Shown here: in pieces, positions 19,995-29,014 of the stretch
Position numbering within the stretch: position 1 is the stretch's first letter
Layout: each line of letters begins with the position of its first letter
Assembly (NCBI RefSeq): GCF_000266945.1
Contig: NC_018025.1
Span: 1,488,001 to 1,552,000 of the forward strand
DNA length: 64,000 bases
Direction of reading: 5' to 3'
Origin: Desulfomonile tiedjei DSM 6799
Lineage (GTDB): Bacteria > Desulfobacterota > Desulfomonilia > Desulfomonilales > Desulfomonilaceae
Position numbers and translations under genes: made by a program
The notes under the pieces: generated by a model
Databases searched by the model: none
The model's input: only the letters and a program-made list of their open reading frames with translations
What the model was told of the DNA's origin: nothing

Positions 19995-21482
19995 GTGAGC
20001 CAGTTGACTCTTCAGACAGTCATTGAAGATGTAGATGCAGTGCACCGTGAATTAGCCAAGTTAACGGTGGATCAGCTCCTGGGGGCTCCTTCAGCCCTGA
20101 CGACGACAGATATTCTCGAGTCTCATCCTGTACCGCTCAGGCCAAAGACTCTCACGTATCTTCGCAAATTAACCAATTCTCCTCAGACACTCGAACAAGC
20201 GGAAAGCGCCGGACGCGCTCTGTTCGCTTGCATGGATCTCATGATAGAGGAGAGTACCGCCTCCATCGGAGATATGCTGAGGTTCTATATCCAGCACGGA
20301 AGAATGCACGTGCAGGGAGAAAAGATTCCCGCGGCAGAAGTTGTTCCGTGGCTTCAGGCGCAAACGGATTTCCAGAAACGCGAGGAAATGCAGAATGAGA
20401 ATCGCATATTCTTCAAAGGAATAATAAATCCCATGCTGCTTGCTATGCTGGAGCTGACGGTCAAGGCTGCCAAAGAGCGGTTCGGCTTCGAGAACTATGC
20501 GCGATACGCGGAAGCAAAAAAAGAGCTCTCTTTTGACGAGCACGTGAAGCAGTTCGAAAAATTTCTTGCGGACACGCGCTCTCTCTATTTTCAGAAAATG
20601 ACTCCTTGGGTGGAGCGAAAAATAGGTCGTCCCTTCCGGAATTTAAGTCGCTACCATGCGCTTTATCTGATGAGAATCAGGCGTTTCGACGGCTACTTCC
20701 CGGTGGAGAGACTCTCGGAATTAATGAAACAGACGTTTCGGGGCGTCGGTCTGGATCTCGATTCAAGACCCGACGTGACCATGGACATAGCCGATTATCC
20801 GTCAAAAAGTCCTGAAGCAATGTGTGTTGGCGTCGAAGTGCCGGGAGAAGTGTATGTAATCATGAAACCTGTCGGCGGCCTTATAGACGTGGAGACTCTG
20901 CTGCACGAGATGGGACATGCGTTCTTCCTGAGCCATATGAATGCCGAACTTCCTGCGGAATATCGCCGCATGAGACGATCTTCCGCGCTCGATGAGTGCT
21001 TTGCATTTCTTTTCATGAATCTGCTGGAGAACCATTCCTGGCTTGTGGATGTTGCAGGCCTCGATTCAGAAAAGGCAGACGAGCTGTCGGACGTGTTCGG
21101 GACCAAAAAACTCTGCCTTATACGGCGTTACATGGGAAAATTCCTGGCAGAAAAAGAACTCCATGAGACCGGGGAAATAAAGAATTCGGAATACTATTGC
21201 CGCCACATGGCTGAAGCCACGGGGTTTATTTATGAACCCGAGGGATACCTTGTGGATATGGAATCCGACTTTTACGCCTTGGATTATCTTGCCGCATGGG
21301 CCGGAGCGGATATTTTGCGGAAATTCCTGGAACTGAGATTTGGTGACACCTGGTACGCTCGGAAAGAAGCAGGTGAATTTCTGAAATCCATCGCGGCTCA
21401 AGGGAGAAAATATCCTCTGCGGCAGGTCATCTCCAAATTTTGTGGCGAAGAGCTCAAAATGCCGGAATTCAGGGCAGCGTGA
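19995..21482 (+). CDS. M3-type zinc metallopeptidase (oligoendopeptidase-like)
   Basis: A 495-aa soluble protein with the gluzincin motif HEMGH at about residues 304-308 (LLHEMGHAFF) and a downstream ALDE glutamate that fits the third zinc ligand. The all-helical pattern before the motif and the position of the motif in the C-terminal half match the M3/oligoendopeptidase F group. Substrate is unknown, probably oligopeptides in the cytoplasm. The start is taken at GTG 19995, which has AAAGGA upstream; the frame also opens 21 codons earlier at another GTG without a good site. Confidence 0.75.
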   Translation: MSQLTLQTVIEDVDAVHRELAKLTVDQLLGAPSALTTTDILESHPVPLRPKTLTYLRKLTNSPQTLEQAESAGRALFACMDLMIEESTASIGDMLRFYIQHGRMHVQGEKIPAAEVVPWLQAQTDFQKREEMQNENRIFFKGIINPMLLAMLELTVKAAKERFGFENYARYAEAKKELSFDEHVKQFEKFLADTRSLYFQKMTPWVERKIGRPFRNLSRYHALYLMRIRRFDGYFPVERLSELMKQTFRGVGLDLDSRPDVTMDIADYPSKSPEAMCVGVEVPGEVYVIMKPVGGLIDVETLLHEMGHAFFLSHMNAELPAEYRRMRRSSALDECFAFLFMNLLENHSWLVDVAGLDSEKADELSDVFGTKKLCLIRRYMGKFLAEKELHETGEIKNSEYYCRHMAEATGFIYEPEGYLVDMESDFYALDYLAAWAGADILRKFLELRFGDTWYARKEAGEFLKSIAAQGRKYPLRQVISKFCGEELKMPEFRAA

Positions 21483-21514
21483 AGAAACCATACGTTTATT
21501 GCCGTAGCATATCC

Positions 21515-21542
21515 TTGATTGTAGACTTAATTTATATAGAAT
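21515..21542 (+). promoter_or_regulatory. Candidate promoter of metX-metW
   Basis: TTGATT (21515-21520), a 16-base spacer and TAGAAT (21537-21542; five of six bases of the -10 consensus) lie about 95 bases before the chosen metX start. The AT-rich spacer supports the call. Confidence 0.5.
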
Positions 21543-21564
21543 AATACCCAGGATTTCATCACGG

Positions 21565-21579
21565 TGACACTCAGTGTCA
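21565..21579. promoter_or_regulatory. Perfect palindrome in the metX leader
   Basis: TGACACT-C-AGTGTCA is a perfect 7+7 inverted repeat just downstream of the likely transcription start. It could be an operator or a leader hairpin controlling methionine synthesis. It does not match a SAM riboswitch that I can recognise. Confidence 0.45.
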
Positions 21580-21636
21580 GGCGCGGTTCTTGGCCGGTCT
21601 GCATTGGCGGGAACGCGTGTACGGTGTGCGAAAGAA

Positions 21637-22812
21637 ATGTCATTTGAACCGATAAAAGAATACGCCGATTCGGATGGCGGATATGGCAGCGTCGTTACGG
21701 AGTACGCAGATTTTGACGGAATCACTCTCGAATCCGGTGTGTTTATGGGCCCGCTCAGAGTTGCGTACGAAACCTATGGAACGCTCTCTCCGGAGAAGGA
21801 TAACGCGGTACTCATACTCCACGCGCTGTCCGGCGACGCGCATGCAGCAGGAATCGATGCGAACGGCAGAGTCGGTTGGTGGGACGCGTTGATAGGCCCG
21901 GGCAAAGGAATCGACACCAACAAGTATTTTGTCATCAGCTCGAACTGTCTCGGCGGATGCAAAGGTACAACGGGCCCCCCCAGCACCAATCCTGCCACAG
22001 GCAAACCGTACGGCCGCTCGTTTCCGCTTATCACCATAGGTGACATGGTAAACGTCCAGGCCAAGCTCGTACAACATCTGGGAATTGAGAAGCTGCACAA
22101 TGTGATAGGCGGCTCAATGGGCGGAATGCAGGCTCTCGAATGGGCGGTGCGGCACCCCAAAGCCGTGAAATCTGCTGTTGTGATTGCAGCCACTGCGAGG
22201 CTTTCTCCCCAGGGCATAGCGTTCAACTGGGTAGGACGCAATGCCATATATAGCGATCCCGCAACAGCCTGCCTTGAACCTGCTCCAGGTCATGTATACC
22301 AACGAATGGGACAGGGACTCGCTGTAGCTCGGATGATAGGACACATCACGTATCTTTCGGAAGAAACCATGGAGGCCAAATTCGGCCGTAAGCTCCGGTT
22401 GAAAGATATGAACGGGTATCGATACAGTTTTGGCGAAAACGGCAAGGAAGACGGCGAATTTGAGGTTGAATCATACCTGCAGCATCAGGGAAGCAGTTTT
22501 ATGCGCAGGTTCGATGAGGATTCATACGTAATTATTACAAAGGCCATAGATTATTTCGATCTTGCCGGAGCCGACGGCGATCTTGTCACCTCCTTCAAAG
22601 ATATTGAAGCGAAAATGATGATTCTCTCTTTCAGTTCGGATTGGCTGTATCCCACATCCATGTCGCTGGCGATGGTTCGCGCTCTGCAGGCAGGGAAGAA
22701 ACACGTGTCCTTCCTGGAACTCGATTTGCCGTACGGACATGATTCGTTTCTGGTAAATGCCGGTATTCCGAAACTCACTCGCATCGTAAGGGGATTTCTG
22801 GACAATGTCTAA
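21637..22812 (+). CDS. metX: Homoserine O-acetyltransferase
   Basis: Alpha/beta-hydrolase enzyme that acetylates (in some bacteria succinylates) homoserine, the first committed step to methionine. Family marks: HALSGDAHAAG, the SSNCLGGCKGTTGP segment, the nucleophile elbow GGSMGGM (Ser160) and the C-terminal LPYGHDSFL carrying Asp/His. At 391 aa it is a normal length. The ATG at 21637 gives a clean family N-terminus; a GTG 21 codons upstream falls inside a palindrome and is less likely. It overlaps metW by 8 bases, the usual metX-metW operon. Confidence 0.93.
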   Translation: MSFEPIKEYADSDGGYGSVVTEYADFDGITLESGVFMGPLRVAYETYGTLSPEKDNAVLILHALSGDAHAAGIDANGRVGWWDALIGPGKGIDTNKYFVISSNCLGGCKGTTGPPSTNPATGKPYGRSFPLITIGDMVNVQAKLVQHLGIEKLHNVIGGSMGGMQALEWAVRHPKAVKSAVVIAATARLSPQGIAFNWVGRNAIYSDPATACLEPAPGHVYQRMGQGLAVARMIGHITYLSEETMEAKFGRKLRLKDMNGYRYSFGENGKEDGEFEVESYLQHQGSSFMRRFDEDSYVIITKAIDYFDLAGADGDLVTSFKDIEAKMMILSFSSDWLYPTSMSLAMVRALQAGKKHVSFLELDLPYGHDSFLVNAGIPKLTRIVRGFLDNV

Positions 22813-23431
22813 TCCTTCACAGGTGCGTAACGCGTTTCATCAGTTCGAAGTAGGCTTCGAGATCATTGCCGACCTGATTACTCCCGGCACACGAGTTCTT
22901 GACCTTGGATGCGGTTCCGGAAGTCTCCTGGAGATTTTGCGGGACAAGAAAGATGTAGAAGGGTGCGGAGTCGAACTGGATCAGGAAAAAGTCATCCGAT
23001 GCGTCGAGAGAGGTATACGGGTGATGTCGCTTGACTTGGATCAGGGATTGGTAGGATTTCCGGACCTCAGTTATGAATACGTGGTGTTGAGCCGAACTCT
23101 GCAACAGTTGACGAATCCCGAGCGAGTCGTGCGAGAAATGCTCAGGGTTGGATCCAAGTCAATTATAGCGTTTCCGAATTACGGCCACTGGCGAGTAGGA
23201 CTGGTACACCTTATATCCGGCCGCACACCGACTTCCCATACGTACCCGGATCCGTGGTACAATTCTCCCGATATACACCGTATTACGATAAACGATTTCA
23301 AAGACTTTGTACGAACTATCGGCGGTCGAATAGAAAAAGAGATATACATCAAAAACAACGTTCGGTGTTCCAACCTCTTTTTACCGAATATGCGAGCTGA
23401 CTGGGGCTGCTTTCAGATCTCGACCAAATAA
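22805..23431 (+). CDS. metW: Methionine biosynthesis protein MetW
   Basis: A 208-aa SAM-methyltransferase-fold protein with motif I VLDLGCGSGSLLEIL and VVLSRTLQQL, matching MetW. MetW works with MetX: in some bacteria it forms a complex that activates the acyltransferase. The start overlaps the metX end by 8 bases, which supports coupled translation and joint function. Confidence 0.92.
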   Translation: MSNPSQVRNAFHQFEVGFEIIADLITPGTRVLDLGCGSGSLLEILRDKKDVEGCGVELDQEKVIRCVERGIRVMSLDLDQGLVGFPDLSYEYVVLSRTLQQLTNPERVVREMLRVGSKSIIAFPNYGHWRVGLVHLISGRTPTSHTYPDPWYNSPDIHRITINDFKDFVRTIGGRIEKEIYIKNNVRCSNLFLPNMRADWGCFQISTK

Positions 23432-23638
23432 AACATAGGTGTGATCGCCCAAAGCGCCTTCAGAGCGGATGAACCGGAAAATTCCACTTGCACGTACGTC
23501 TGGTTATGCCGTAATGTAGTTGCATATTCGTTGTCTTCTCCATAATGGGTGTTAAAGGGTGGCTCCATACGACCGAGGGGTGTCTCTTCTCTCGTCCTGT
23601 TGTGGATTCCTGTTTTTCGTATGATCTGAAGGAGCTTC

Positions 23639-24373
23639 ATGATTAACAAGTTTTACGTATACGATGAGGAAGTCGTGTTTTCTCTGATCGAAGAACCAGA
23701 CTTTTTCAGGCTTAAGATTGAGCGGCCTACCATCGAAGAAGATCATGTCGAAGAGTTTATGGACAAGACCGTTGAGTGGTTGAGTACCAATCCGGAAAAG
23801 GGAATCCTCATCGATTTCCAGGGGGTCCACAGTATCTGCACCGAATTCACTGTTTACCTGTCTCGATACTATCAAGATATCAAGACTCGCGGTCTCAATG
23901 TTCGCTTTGTGAATGTCGACCCCAAAATAGAGCCGTTTATCGACGTCTCTAATATTACGATTGTCATGAGCATCCCGGATAAGCCGGTGGTCAGCGCGAG
24001 GCAGTTGCTCCAAGATTTGCGAAACAATCTCTCGGACCGGCAGCTCATGAAAAAACACGGATTGTCGCGCAAGGGACTCGCGAGTCTTTACCGGAAATTA
24101 TTGGGCAAGGGATTGATCAGCCGGAAGGAATTGGCAAAAAGGTTGGGCGTGGAAACATGCGAAATCTCAGTACGGCTCGAGGGTCTTGTTCATAAGCAAA
24201 CCGTGGATGCAAGCGAGGTCTTAAAAGATATTTCCGAACGCATACCCGATTCGGTGCTGATGGAAAAATACAAGTTGTCTCCCAAGGGAATCCAGAGCCT
24301 CATGAAGAAACTCTACATGAAGGGTCTCATTACAGGGGACGAGCTCGATCGCCGCAGCACAACGCGCAAGTAA
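23639..24373 (+). CDS. STAS-like domain protein with two tandem helical repeats
   Basis: Residues 1-115 have a STAS-like alternation (GILIDFQGVHSICTEFTVYLSRYY, then LNVRFVNVDP), the fold of anti-sigma antagonists. The rest is a duplicated ~45-residue unit: LLQDLRNNLSDRQLMKKHGL then SRKGLASLYRKLLGKGLIS, and again VLKDISERIPDSVLMEKYKL then SPKGIQSLMKKLYMKGLIT. Each unit looks like a small helix-turn-helix-like bundle. I do not know a named function. AAGGAG precedes the ATG by 5 bases. The gene stands 207 bases after metW and 38 before the MaoC-like gene. Confidence 0.75.
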   Translation: MINKFYVYDEEVVFSLIEEPDFFRLKIERPTIEEDHVEEFMDKTVEWLSTNPEKGILIDFQGVHSICTEFTVYLSRYYQDIKTRGLNVRFVNVDPKIEPFIDVSNITIVMSIPDKPVVSARQLLQDLRNNLSDRQLMKKHGLSRKGLASLYRKLLGKGLISRKELAKRLGVETCEISVRLEGLVHKQTVDASEVLKDISERIPDSVLMEKYKLSPKGIQSLMKKLYMKGLITGDELDRRSTTRK

Positions 24374-24411
24374 CACCTGCTTCTTTCTTTTACTATATAT
24401 GAAGTGAACGC

Positions 24412-25332
24412 ATGCTGCTCATGCTTGAGCAGTCTCGTACGGAGCGTCCCGTGAAACTCTCTTCCGATTTCGCCGGGCTGGAACTCAAGGAGTATCACAC
24501 TGACGTCACGTGGCGCCGCACCATGAATTATGCAGCGGCAGTGAATGATAATAACCCGCTCTATTTTGATGATGAACGAGAAGATGGCATCGTTGCCCCT
24601 CCCATGTTCACTGTGGCCGTCACCTGGCCGATATGCGAACGAATTTGGGAGTACATCCAGGCAGACACGTTTCCGCGGGCACTTCTCGTAAATCTTGTCC
24701 ACTACACCGAGCATCTCACATTCCACCGCATAATGCGGCCCGGCGATCGGCTGACTGTCAGGGGACGCATATCCGCGATTCTGCCTCATCGTGCAGGAAC
24801 CCTCATGATTGTGCGGCTGGCCGGAGTTGACGAAACAGGCGCGCCGGTTTTCACCGAACATTTGGGTGGTCTCTTGCGAGGGGTCCAATGTGATGGCGAA
24901 GCAAATGTCGCAGAACCTCTTCCGGTGATTCCGGCTTCACCCGCAAACGCGGCTCCTTTTTGGGAAAAGAGTGTATTTGTCGATCCGCTCGCGCCATTCA
25001 TCTACGATGGTTGTACGAATATTTTCTTCCCGATTCATACGTCTGTGGCTTTTGCCCGCGGAGTGGGGCTTCCCGACATCATTCTTCAGGGAACTGCAAC
25101 GCTGGCCTACGCTGTTCGCGACCTCACAAACTACGAGGCAGACGGTAATCCCTTGCTGCTCCGTTCAGTGGCCGGTTGCTTTACCGGTATGGTTCTTCCC
25201 GGAACTCAATTGCAGGTCGCACTCGTAGGCCGAACATCCGATGATTGCGGGACTGATCTCTTCTTTGTGGTACGGAATGCTCAGGGAGACAAAGTCGTTT
25301 CTGACGGATATGCACGCATCCAACAAAACTAA
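24412..25332 (+). CDS. MaoC-like double hot-dog protein
   Basis: 306 aa with two hot-dog halves. The first has YAAAVNDNNPLYFDDE and APPMFTVAV, then HLTFHRIMRPGDRLTV, the usual pattern of N-terminal FAS1-like/MaoC dehydratase domains; the second has FFPIHTSVAFARGVGLPDIILQGT, which resembles the hydratase motif region (D/H near IH...). Likely an acyl-CoA hydratase or dehydratase; substrate not determinable. It is followed 62 bases later by an acyl-CoA synthetase gene on the same strand, which supports a shared acyl-CoA pathway. Confidence 0.8.
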   Translation: MLLMLEQSRTERPVKLSSDFAGLELKEYHTDVTWRRTMNYAAAVNDNNPLYFDDEREDGIVAPPMFTVAVTWPICERIWEYIQADTFPRALLVNLVHYTEHLTFHRIMRPGDRLTVRGRISAILPHRAGTLMIVRLAGVDETGAPVFTEHLGGLLRGVQCDGEANVAEPLPVIPASPANAAPFWEKSVFVDPLAPFIYDGCTNIFFPIHTSVAFARGVGLPDIILQGTATLAYAVRDLTNYEADGNPLLLRSVAGCFTGMVLPGTQLQVALVGRTSDDCGTDLFFVVRNAQGDKVVSDGYARIQQN

Positions 25333-25394
25333 TTCCTAGCCGGTTCATAGGCTTCTTCTTATCGCTCGTGTTTCGTCAAAGAAAGGATCGACAG

Positions 25395-26996
25395 GTGGTT
25401 TGGAAAAGTCTGACTCAAACGTGGCACTATCTGGAGAAGTGGGCGGAGACAAAGCCTCAGGCGGATGCATTGGCTTTCGAAAACGAACGACTGAGCTGGG
25501 GTGATTTCAAGCGTCGGTCGGATTTGATTGCGAAAGCGTTACTCGCGATTGGGGTCTCCCATGGCGACCGCGTGGCCATGCTTTCTGCTGCTCGTACCGA
25601 ATTCTTGACCACATTTCTGGCAAGCGGGAAAATCGGGGCCATGTGGCTCGGATTGTCTCCCAAGTTCACACTGAATGAACTCAGGTATGTGATTGGAGAC
25701 AGTCAGCCGACTGTTCTCATCGCGTTGCGCGAATTCATGGGCAACGACCTCAGTCCGCTGGTAAAACCTCTCATGAAGGAATTCTCCTGTCTCAAGAAAG
25801 TCCTCGTTATCGGGGAACCTTTTGAAGGCGCGGAAGATTTTCACCGCTTTGTGTACCAAGAACGACCGGAGCGCAACGAGGAACTCTCTCAGAGATCGAC
25901 CGCGGTAGTAGACGACGATCCGACGTTGTTACTCTATACTTCCGGTTCCACGGGGAAGCCGAAAGGAGTGGTCCACACCCACAAGAGCATCGTCGAGAAC
26001 ATCAAAATCGAGGTGAAGAAATTCTACTTCGATGAGCAGAGTCGAGCCCTCATTCATTTCCCCATCAACCATGTGGCTGCAGTTGTCGAGCTGGGATTTG
26101 CGGCAGTGCTTGCTGGGGGGTTCATTTTCTGCATGGACCGCTTCGATCCAGGGGAATCGCTCCAGGCAATTCAAAGAGAGAGGCTGACGGCTCTAGGTCA
26201 GGTTCCCGCCATGTTCCTTCTCCAGTTCAGAGATCCACAATTTGCCAAAACCGACTTCAGCAGCGTTAAGCAGTTTCTTTGGGCAGGCGCCGCCGCTCCG
26301 AGGCTCATGGTGCAGGTGCTCTCTCAGATTGCCTCGAAAACCGGCGCGACGTTGATAACGGGTTACGGAAGCACGGAAGTATCCGGATTTGTCACGTACA
26401 CGGAGAAAGGTGACAATTCTGACAAGCTCATCCACACAGTGGGAAAAATTGCGGAACCCTTTGAACTCAAGATCGTGGGACCGGATCGTCTGGAAGTGAA
26501 GGACGGGGATGTGGGAGAAGTTGCAGTTCGAGGACCTTTTCTCATGAGGGAATACTACAATAACCCTCAGGCCACCGCGCAGGTGATGGATTCTGAAGGA
26601 TGGTATTACACTTCGGATTTGGGGTTCAAGGATTCCTCCGGATACGTTCATCTCACGGGCCGAGCATCCGAGATGTTCAAGAGCGGCGGAGAGAACATAT
26701 ATCCTCGGGAAGTGGAAGAAGTGATCGAATCACACGACGCGGTCCTCTTTGCCGCAGTCATTGCCGTGCCGGACGAAGTCTTTCAAGAGGTGGGATGGGC
26801 GTTTGCCATGCTGCAACCCGGCAAAGAGGTTACTGACGAAGAACTCCGTGAGACGTGCAAGACAAGATTGGCCAAATTCAAGATCCCGAAAAGGTTTTTC
26901 GTACGACCGCTCTTACCGCTTCTTGCCAATGGAAAGATCGATAAAGTTGCTCTCAGGGCCGAAGTCAAGGAGATACTCGCACGAGAGCAAACATAA
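25395..26996 (+). CDS. AMP-dependent acyl-CoA synthetase/ligase
   Basis: Activates a carboxylic acid to its CoA thioester through an acyl-adenylate. The P-loop LLYTSGSTGKPKGVVHTH, GYGSTEVSG, the GWYYTSDLG hinge region and the catalytic lysine region LANGKIDKVAL are all present. 533 aa is normal. The start is taken at GTG 25395 with AAAGGA upstream; an earlier in-frame GTG is possible. Substrate is unknown; the MaoC-like neighbour hints at fatty or aromatic acid breakdown. Confidence 0.88.
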   Translation: MVWKSLTQTWHYLEKWAETKPQADALAFENERLSWGDFKRRSDLIAKALLAIGVSHGDRVAMLSAARTEFLTTFLASGKIGAMWLGLSPKFTLNELRYVIGDSQPTVLIALREFMGNDLSPLVKPLMKEFSCLKKVLVIGEPFEGAEDFHRFVYQERPERNEELSQRSTAVVDDDPTLLLYTSGSTGKPKGVVHTHKSIVENIKIEVKKFYFDEQSRALIHFPINHVAAVVELGFAAVLAGGFIFCMDRFDPGESLQAIQRERLTALGQVPAMFLLQFRDPQFAKTDFSSVKQFLWAGAAAPRLMVQVLSQIASKTGATLITGYGSTEVSGFVTYTEKGDNSDKLIHTVGKIAEPFELKIVGPDRLEVKDGDVGEVAVRGPFLMREYYNNPQATAQVMDSEGWYYTSDLGFKDSSGYVHLTGRASEMFKSGGENIYPREVEEVIESHDAVLFAAVIAVPDEVFQEVGWAFAMLQPGKEVTDEELRETCKTRLAKFKIPKRFFVRPLLPLLANGKIDKVALRAEVKEILAREQT

Positions 26997-27020
26997 TACT
27001 GTTTCGCAACTATGCATATC

Positions 27021-27175
27021 ATACCGATGCGCTAACAAAGAAGTGACAGTGCTGAAGCCGGCTCCGGTGGGTCTCCGAAGCGAAGTCAGGCTGTGCCGTC
27101 CGTAGCGGAGGAGATCCGCCGGAGCCGGCAACTGATCGGCTTTCCGATATTACTCGTATGAAAGCGCATTGGTAT
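27021..27175. repeat. MITE-like element, copy 2 (inverted relative to copy 1)
   Basis: ATACCGATGCGC (27021-27032) and GCGCATTGGTAT (27164-27175) bound a 155-bp stretch whose reverse complement matches 9243-9398, including CTCCTCCGCTACG and CTGACTTCGCTTCGGAGAC. It lies between a convergent acyl-CoA synthetase gene and the ABC importer operon. The next bases (27190-27247, GGAGGTGT...ACACCTCC) form a separate inverted repeat that could end transcription. Confidence 0.75.
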
Positions 27176-27257
27176 AAGCTGGCGCAGGGGGAGGTGTTCT
27201 GGGCGGAGTGATTAGACGGCTTTGCGTCGTCCGGAGCGAAGGACACCTCCAGCAACT

Positions 27258-28088
27258 TTATCCCTTCACGGCACCTGAGGTGAGGCCTGCAATAATTCGC
27301 TTCTGAAAAAATAAAGTGAATACAACAAGAGGCAAAGTGGTCACGAGCGAGGCGGCTGCTATTTCGCCCCACGGCATTGTATGTTCACCCGGAAACAACG
27401 CAATTCCTACCGGAAGCGTCTGAAAGTCACTCCGGGTCATGATGAGGAGAGCAAAGAAGAATTCATTCCAGCAGGCTATGAAACTGAGTATGGCGGCAGT
27501 AAAGATACCGGGAGCTGCCAGAGGCACGATTATTTTCCTTAAAATCTGAAATAAATCGGCTCCGTCAATTTTCGCAGCTTCTTCCAATTCTCGAGGAAGT
27601 TCGCTGAAAAAAATGGCGAGTATCCATACGGTAATGGGAAGGGAAAATGCCAGATACGGTAGAATAAGTCCGTGGTAAGTATTCAACCAGCCAAGATCCC
27701 GGAGTAGGCGCCAGATTGGCCCTGCGATTGCAATCTGGGGAAACATGCCGGCAGCAAGAATTACTAAGAGTATGGTCCTTTTGTATTTAATGGAAATTCG
27801 AGCAAGCGGATAAGCTGCAAGAGTCCCGATGACGACAGATAAAACTGTCGTTGTGCCCGCGACAATTACACTGTTCTTCAAATAATGAAACAAGTCATGT
27901 TTATAGATTGCGGATGACATTGCTTCCAAAGAAAAATGTGAAGGAAATATTCGCGGAGGTACTGCGGTTATATCAATGTAAGGTTTGAAAGCAAGAAGGC
28001 CGAACCACAAAAAAGGCGCCACAGAAACAAATATTATAGCGAAAACACTTATTGCCAACATTAATGTTCCTTTGGACGGTTTACTCAA
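27258..28088 (-). CDS. Sugar ABC transporter permease (MalG-like)
   Basis: Inner-membrane permease of 276 aa with six predicted membrane segments and the cytoplasmic EAA loop EEAAKIDGADLFQILRKIIVPLAAPG, which contacts the ATPase. Matches the carbohydrate-uptake family that includes MalG. The start overlaps the stop of the partner permease by 4 bases. It is the last gene of the importer operon. Confidence 0.9.
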   Translation of the reverse strand: MSKPSKGTLMLAISVFAIIFVSVAPFLWFGLLAFKPYIDITAVPPRIFPSHFSLEAMSSAIYKHDLFHYLKNSVIVAGTTTVLSVVIGTLAAYPLARISIKYKRTILLVILAAGMFPQIAIAGPIWRLLRDLGWLNTYHGLILPYLAFSLPITVWILAIFFSELPRELEEAAKIDGADLFQILRKIIVPLAAPGIFTAAILSFIACWNEFFFALLIMTRSDFQTLPVGIALFPGEHTMPWGEIAAASLVTTLPLVVFTLFFQKRIIAGLTSGAVKG

Positions 28089-29014
28089 CGAATTGCCTCC
28101 TTTTTCTGTAGCAAAGCGGTTCCGACCAGCTTCAGGTAAGTAACTGAGACGATGAATACCAGCAGAAAAACAATAAAAGAAACAGCAGACCCCAAACCTA
28201 TCATGCCTTGATCGAATAATACTCTGTATCCATAAAATTGAAGAACATTTGTGGAATTAGCCGGCCCGCCTTGCGTCATCACATACACGAGGTCGAAAAC
28301 CCTGAAAGCGTCCATGGTCCTAAAAACAAACGCCAAGAGAATCGAGGATTTGAGTAGCGGTAATGTGATAGAGACAAACCTTTGAAAACGATTGGCCCCG
28401 TCGATCGATGCGGCCTCGTAAAGCTCGTCAGGGATGGTCTGTAATCCTGCAAGAATTACAAGAGCGGCAAATGATGAGGTCTTCCAGACATCTGCAATGA
28501 TTATTGCCGTTGAGGCCCAAAAAGGGCTAGCGAGCCAGGCCTGATAATGAATAACATCCGGGCCGAACAGAATATAATTGACCATTCCATATTGGTCATT
28601 AAACGCAAATCTCCATAATTGCGATGCAACAACCGTTGGAATCGCCCAAGGGACCAAGATTGCAGCTCTTACCAGACCTCTTCCTCTAAAATTCTCATGA
28701 ATGACAATAGCTATAAATAAACCCAGGGAAATTTCCAGAATGGTTGAAACTGCTACAAACAGGAGAGTCACTTTCAATGACTTTACGGCAACCGGATCTC
28801 TTAGCAGTTCCCGATAATTATCCAGGCCTACAAATGTTTCTCCTAACCCGGGCAAGCTGAGCACAATTCGATAAAAGCTCAAAACAAACGAATACAGTAT
28901 GGGGCAAAAGCAGAAAATCAGTAGCACGGTTAATAATGGCATAAGAAATAAGTAACCGAGAATTCTTTCGCGGACCGACCACAAGTTTTCACGGTTAGTA
29001 TCCATTGTTATCAT
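28085..29014 (-). CDS. Sugar ABC transporter permease (MalF-like)
   Basis: 309-aa inner-membrane permease with about six membrane segments and the EAA loop YEAASIDGANRFQRFVSITLPLL. It pairs with the MalG-like protein encoded next. Its ATG overlaps the stop of the binding-protein gene by 4 bases (ATGA). A second ATG three codons in is equally possible. Confidence 0.9.
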   Translation of the reverse strand: MITMDTNRENLWSVRERILGYLFLMPLLTVLLIFCFCPILYSFVLSFYRIVLSLPGLGETFVGLDNYRELLRDPVAVKSLKVTLLFVAVSTILEISLGLFIAIVIHENFRGRGLVRAAILVPWAIPTVVASQLWRFAFNDQYGMVNYILFGPDVIHYQAWLASPFWASTAIIIADVWKTSSFAALVILAGLQTIPDELYEAASIDGANRFQRFVSITLPLLKSSILLAFVFRTMDAFRVFDLVYVMTQGGPANSTNVLQFYGYRVLFDQGMIGLGSAVSFIVFLLVFIVSVTYLKLVGTALLQKKEAIR

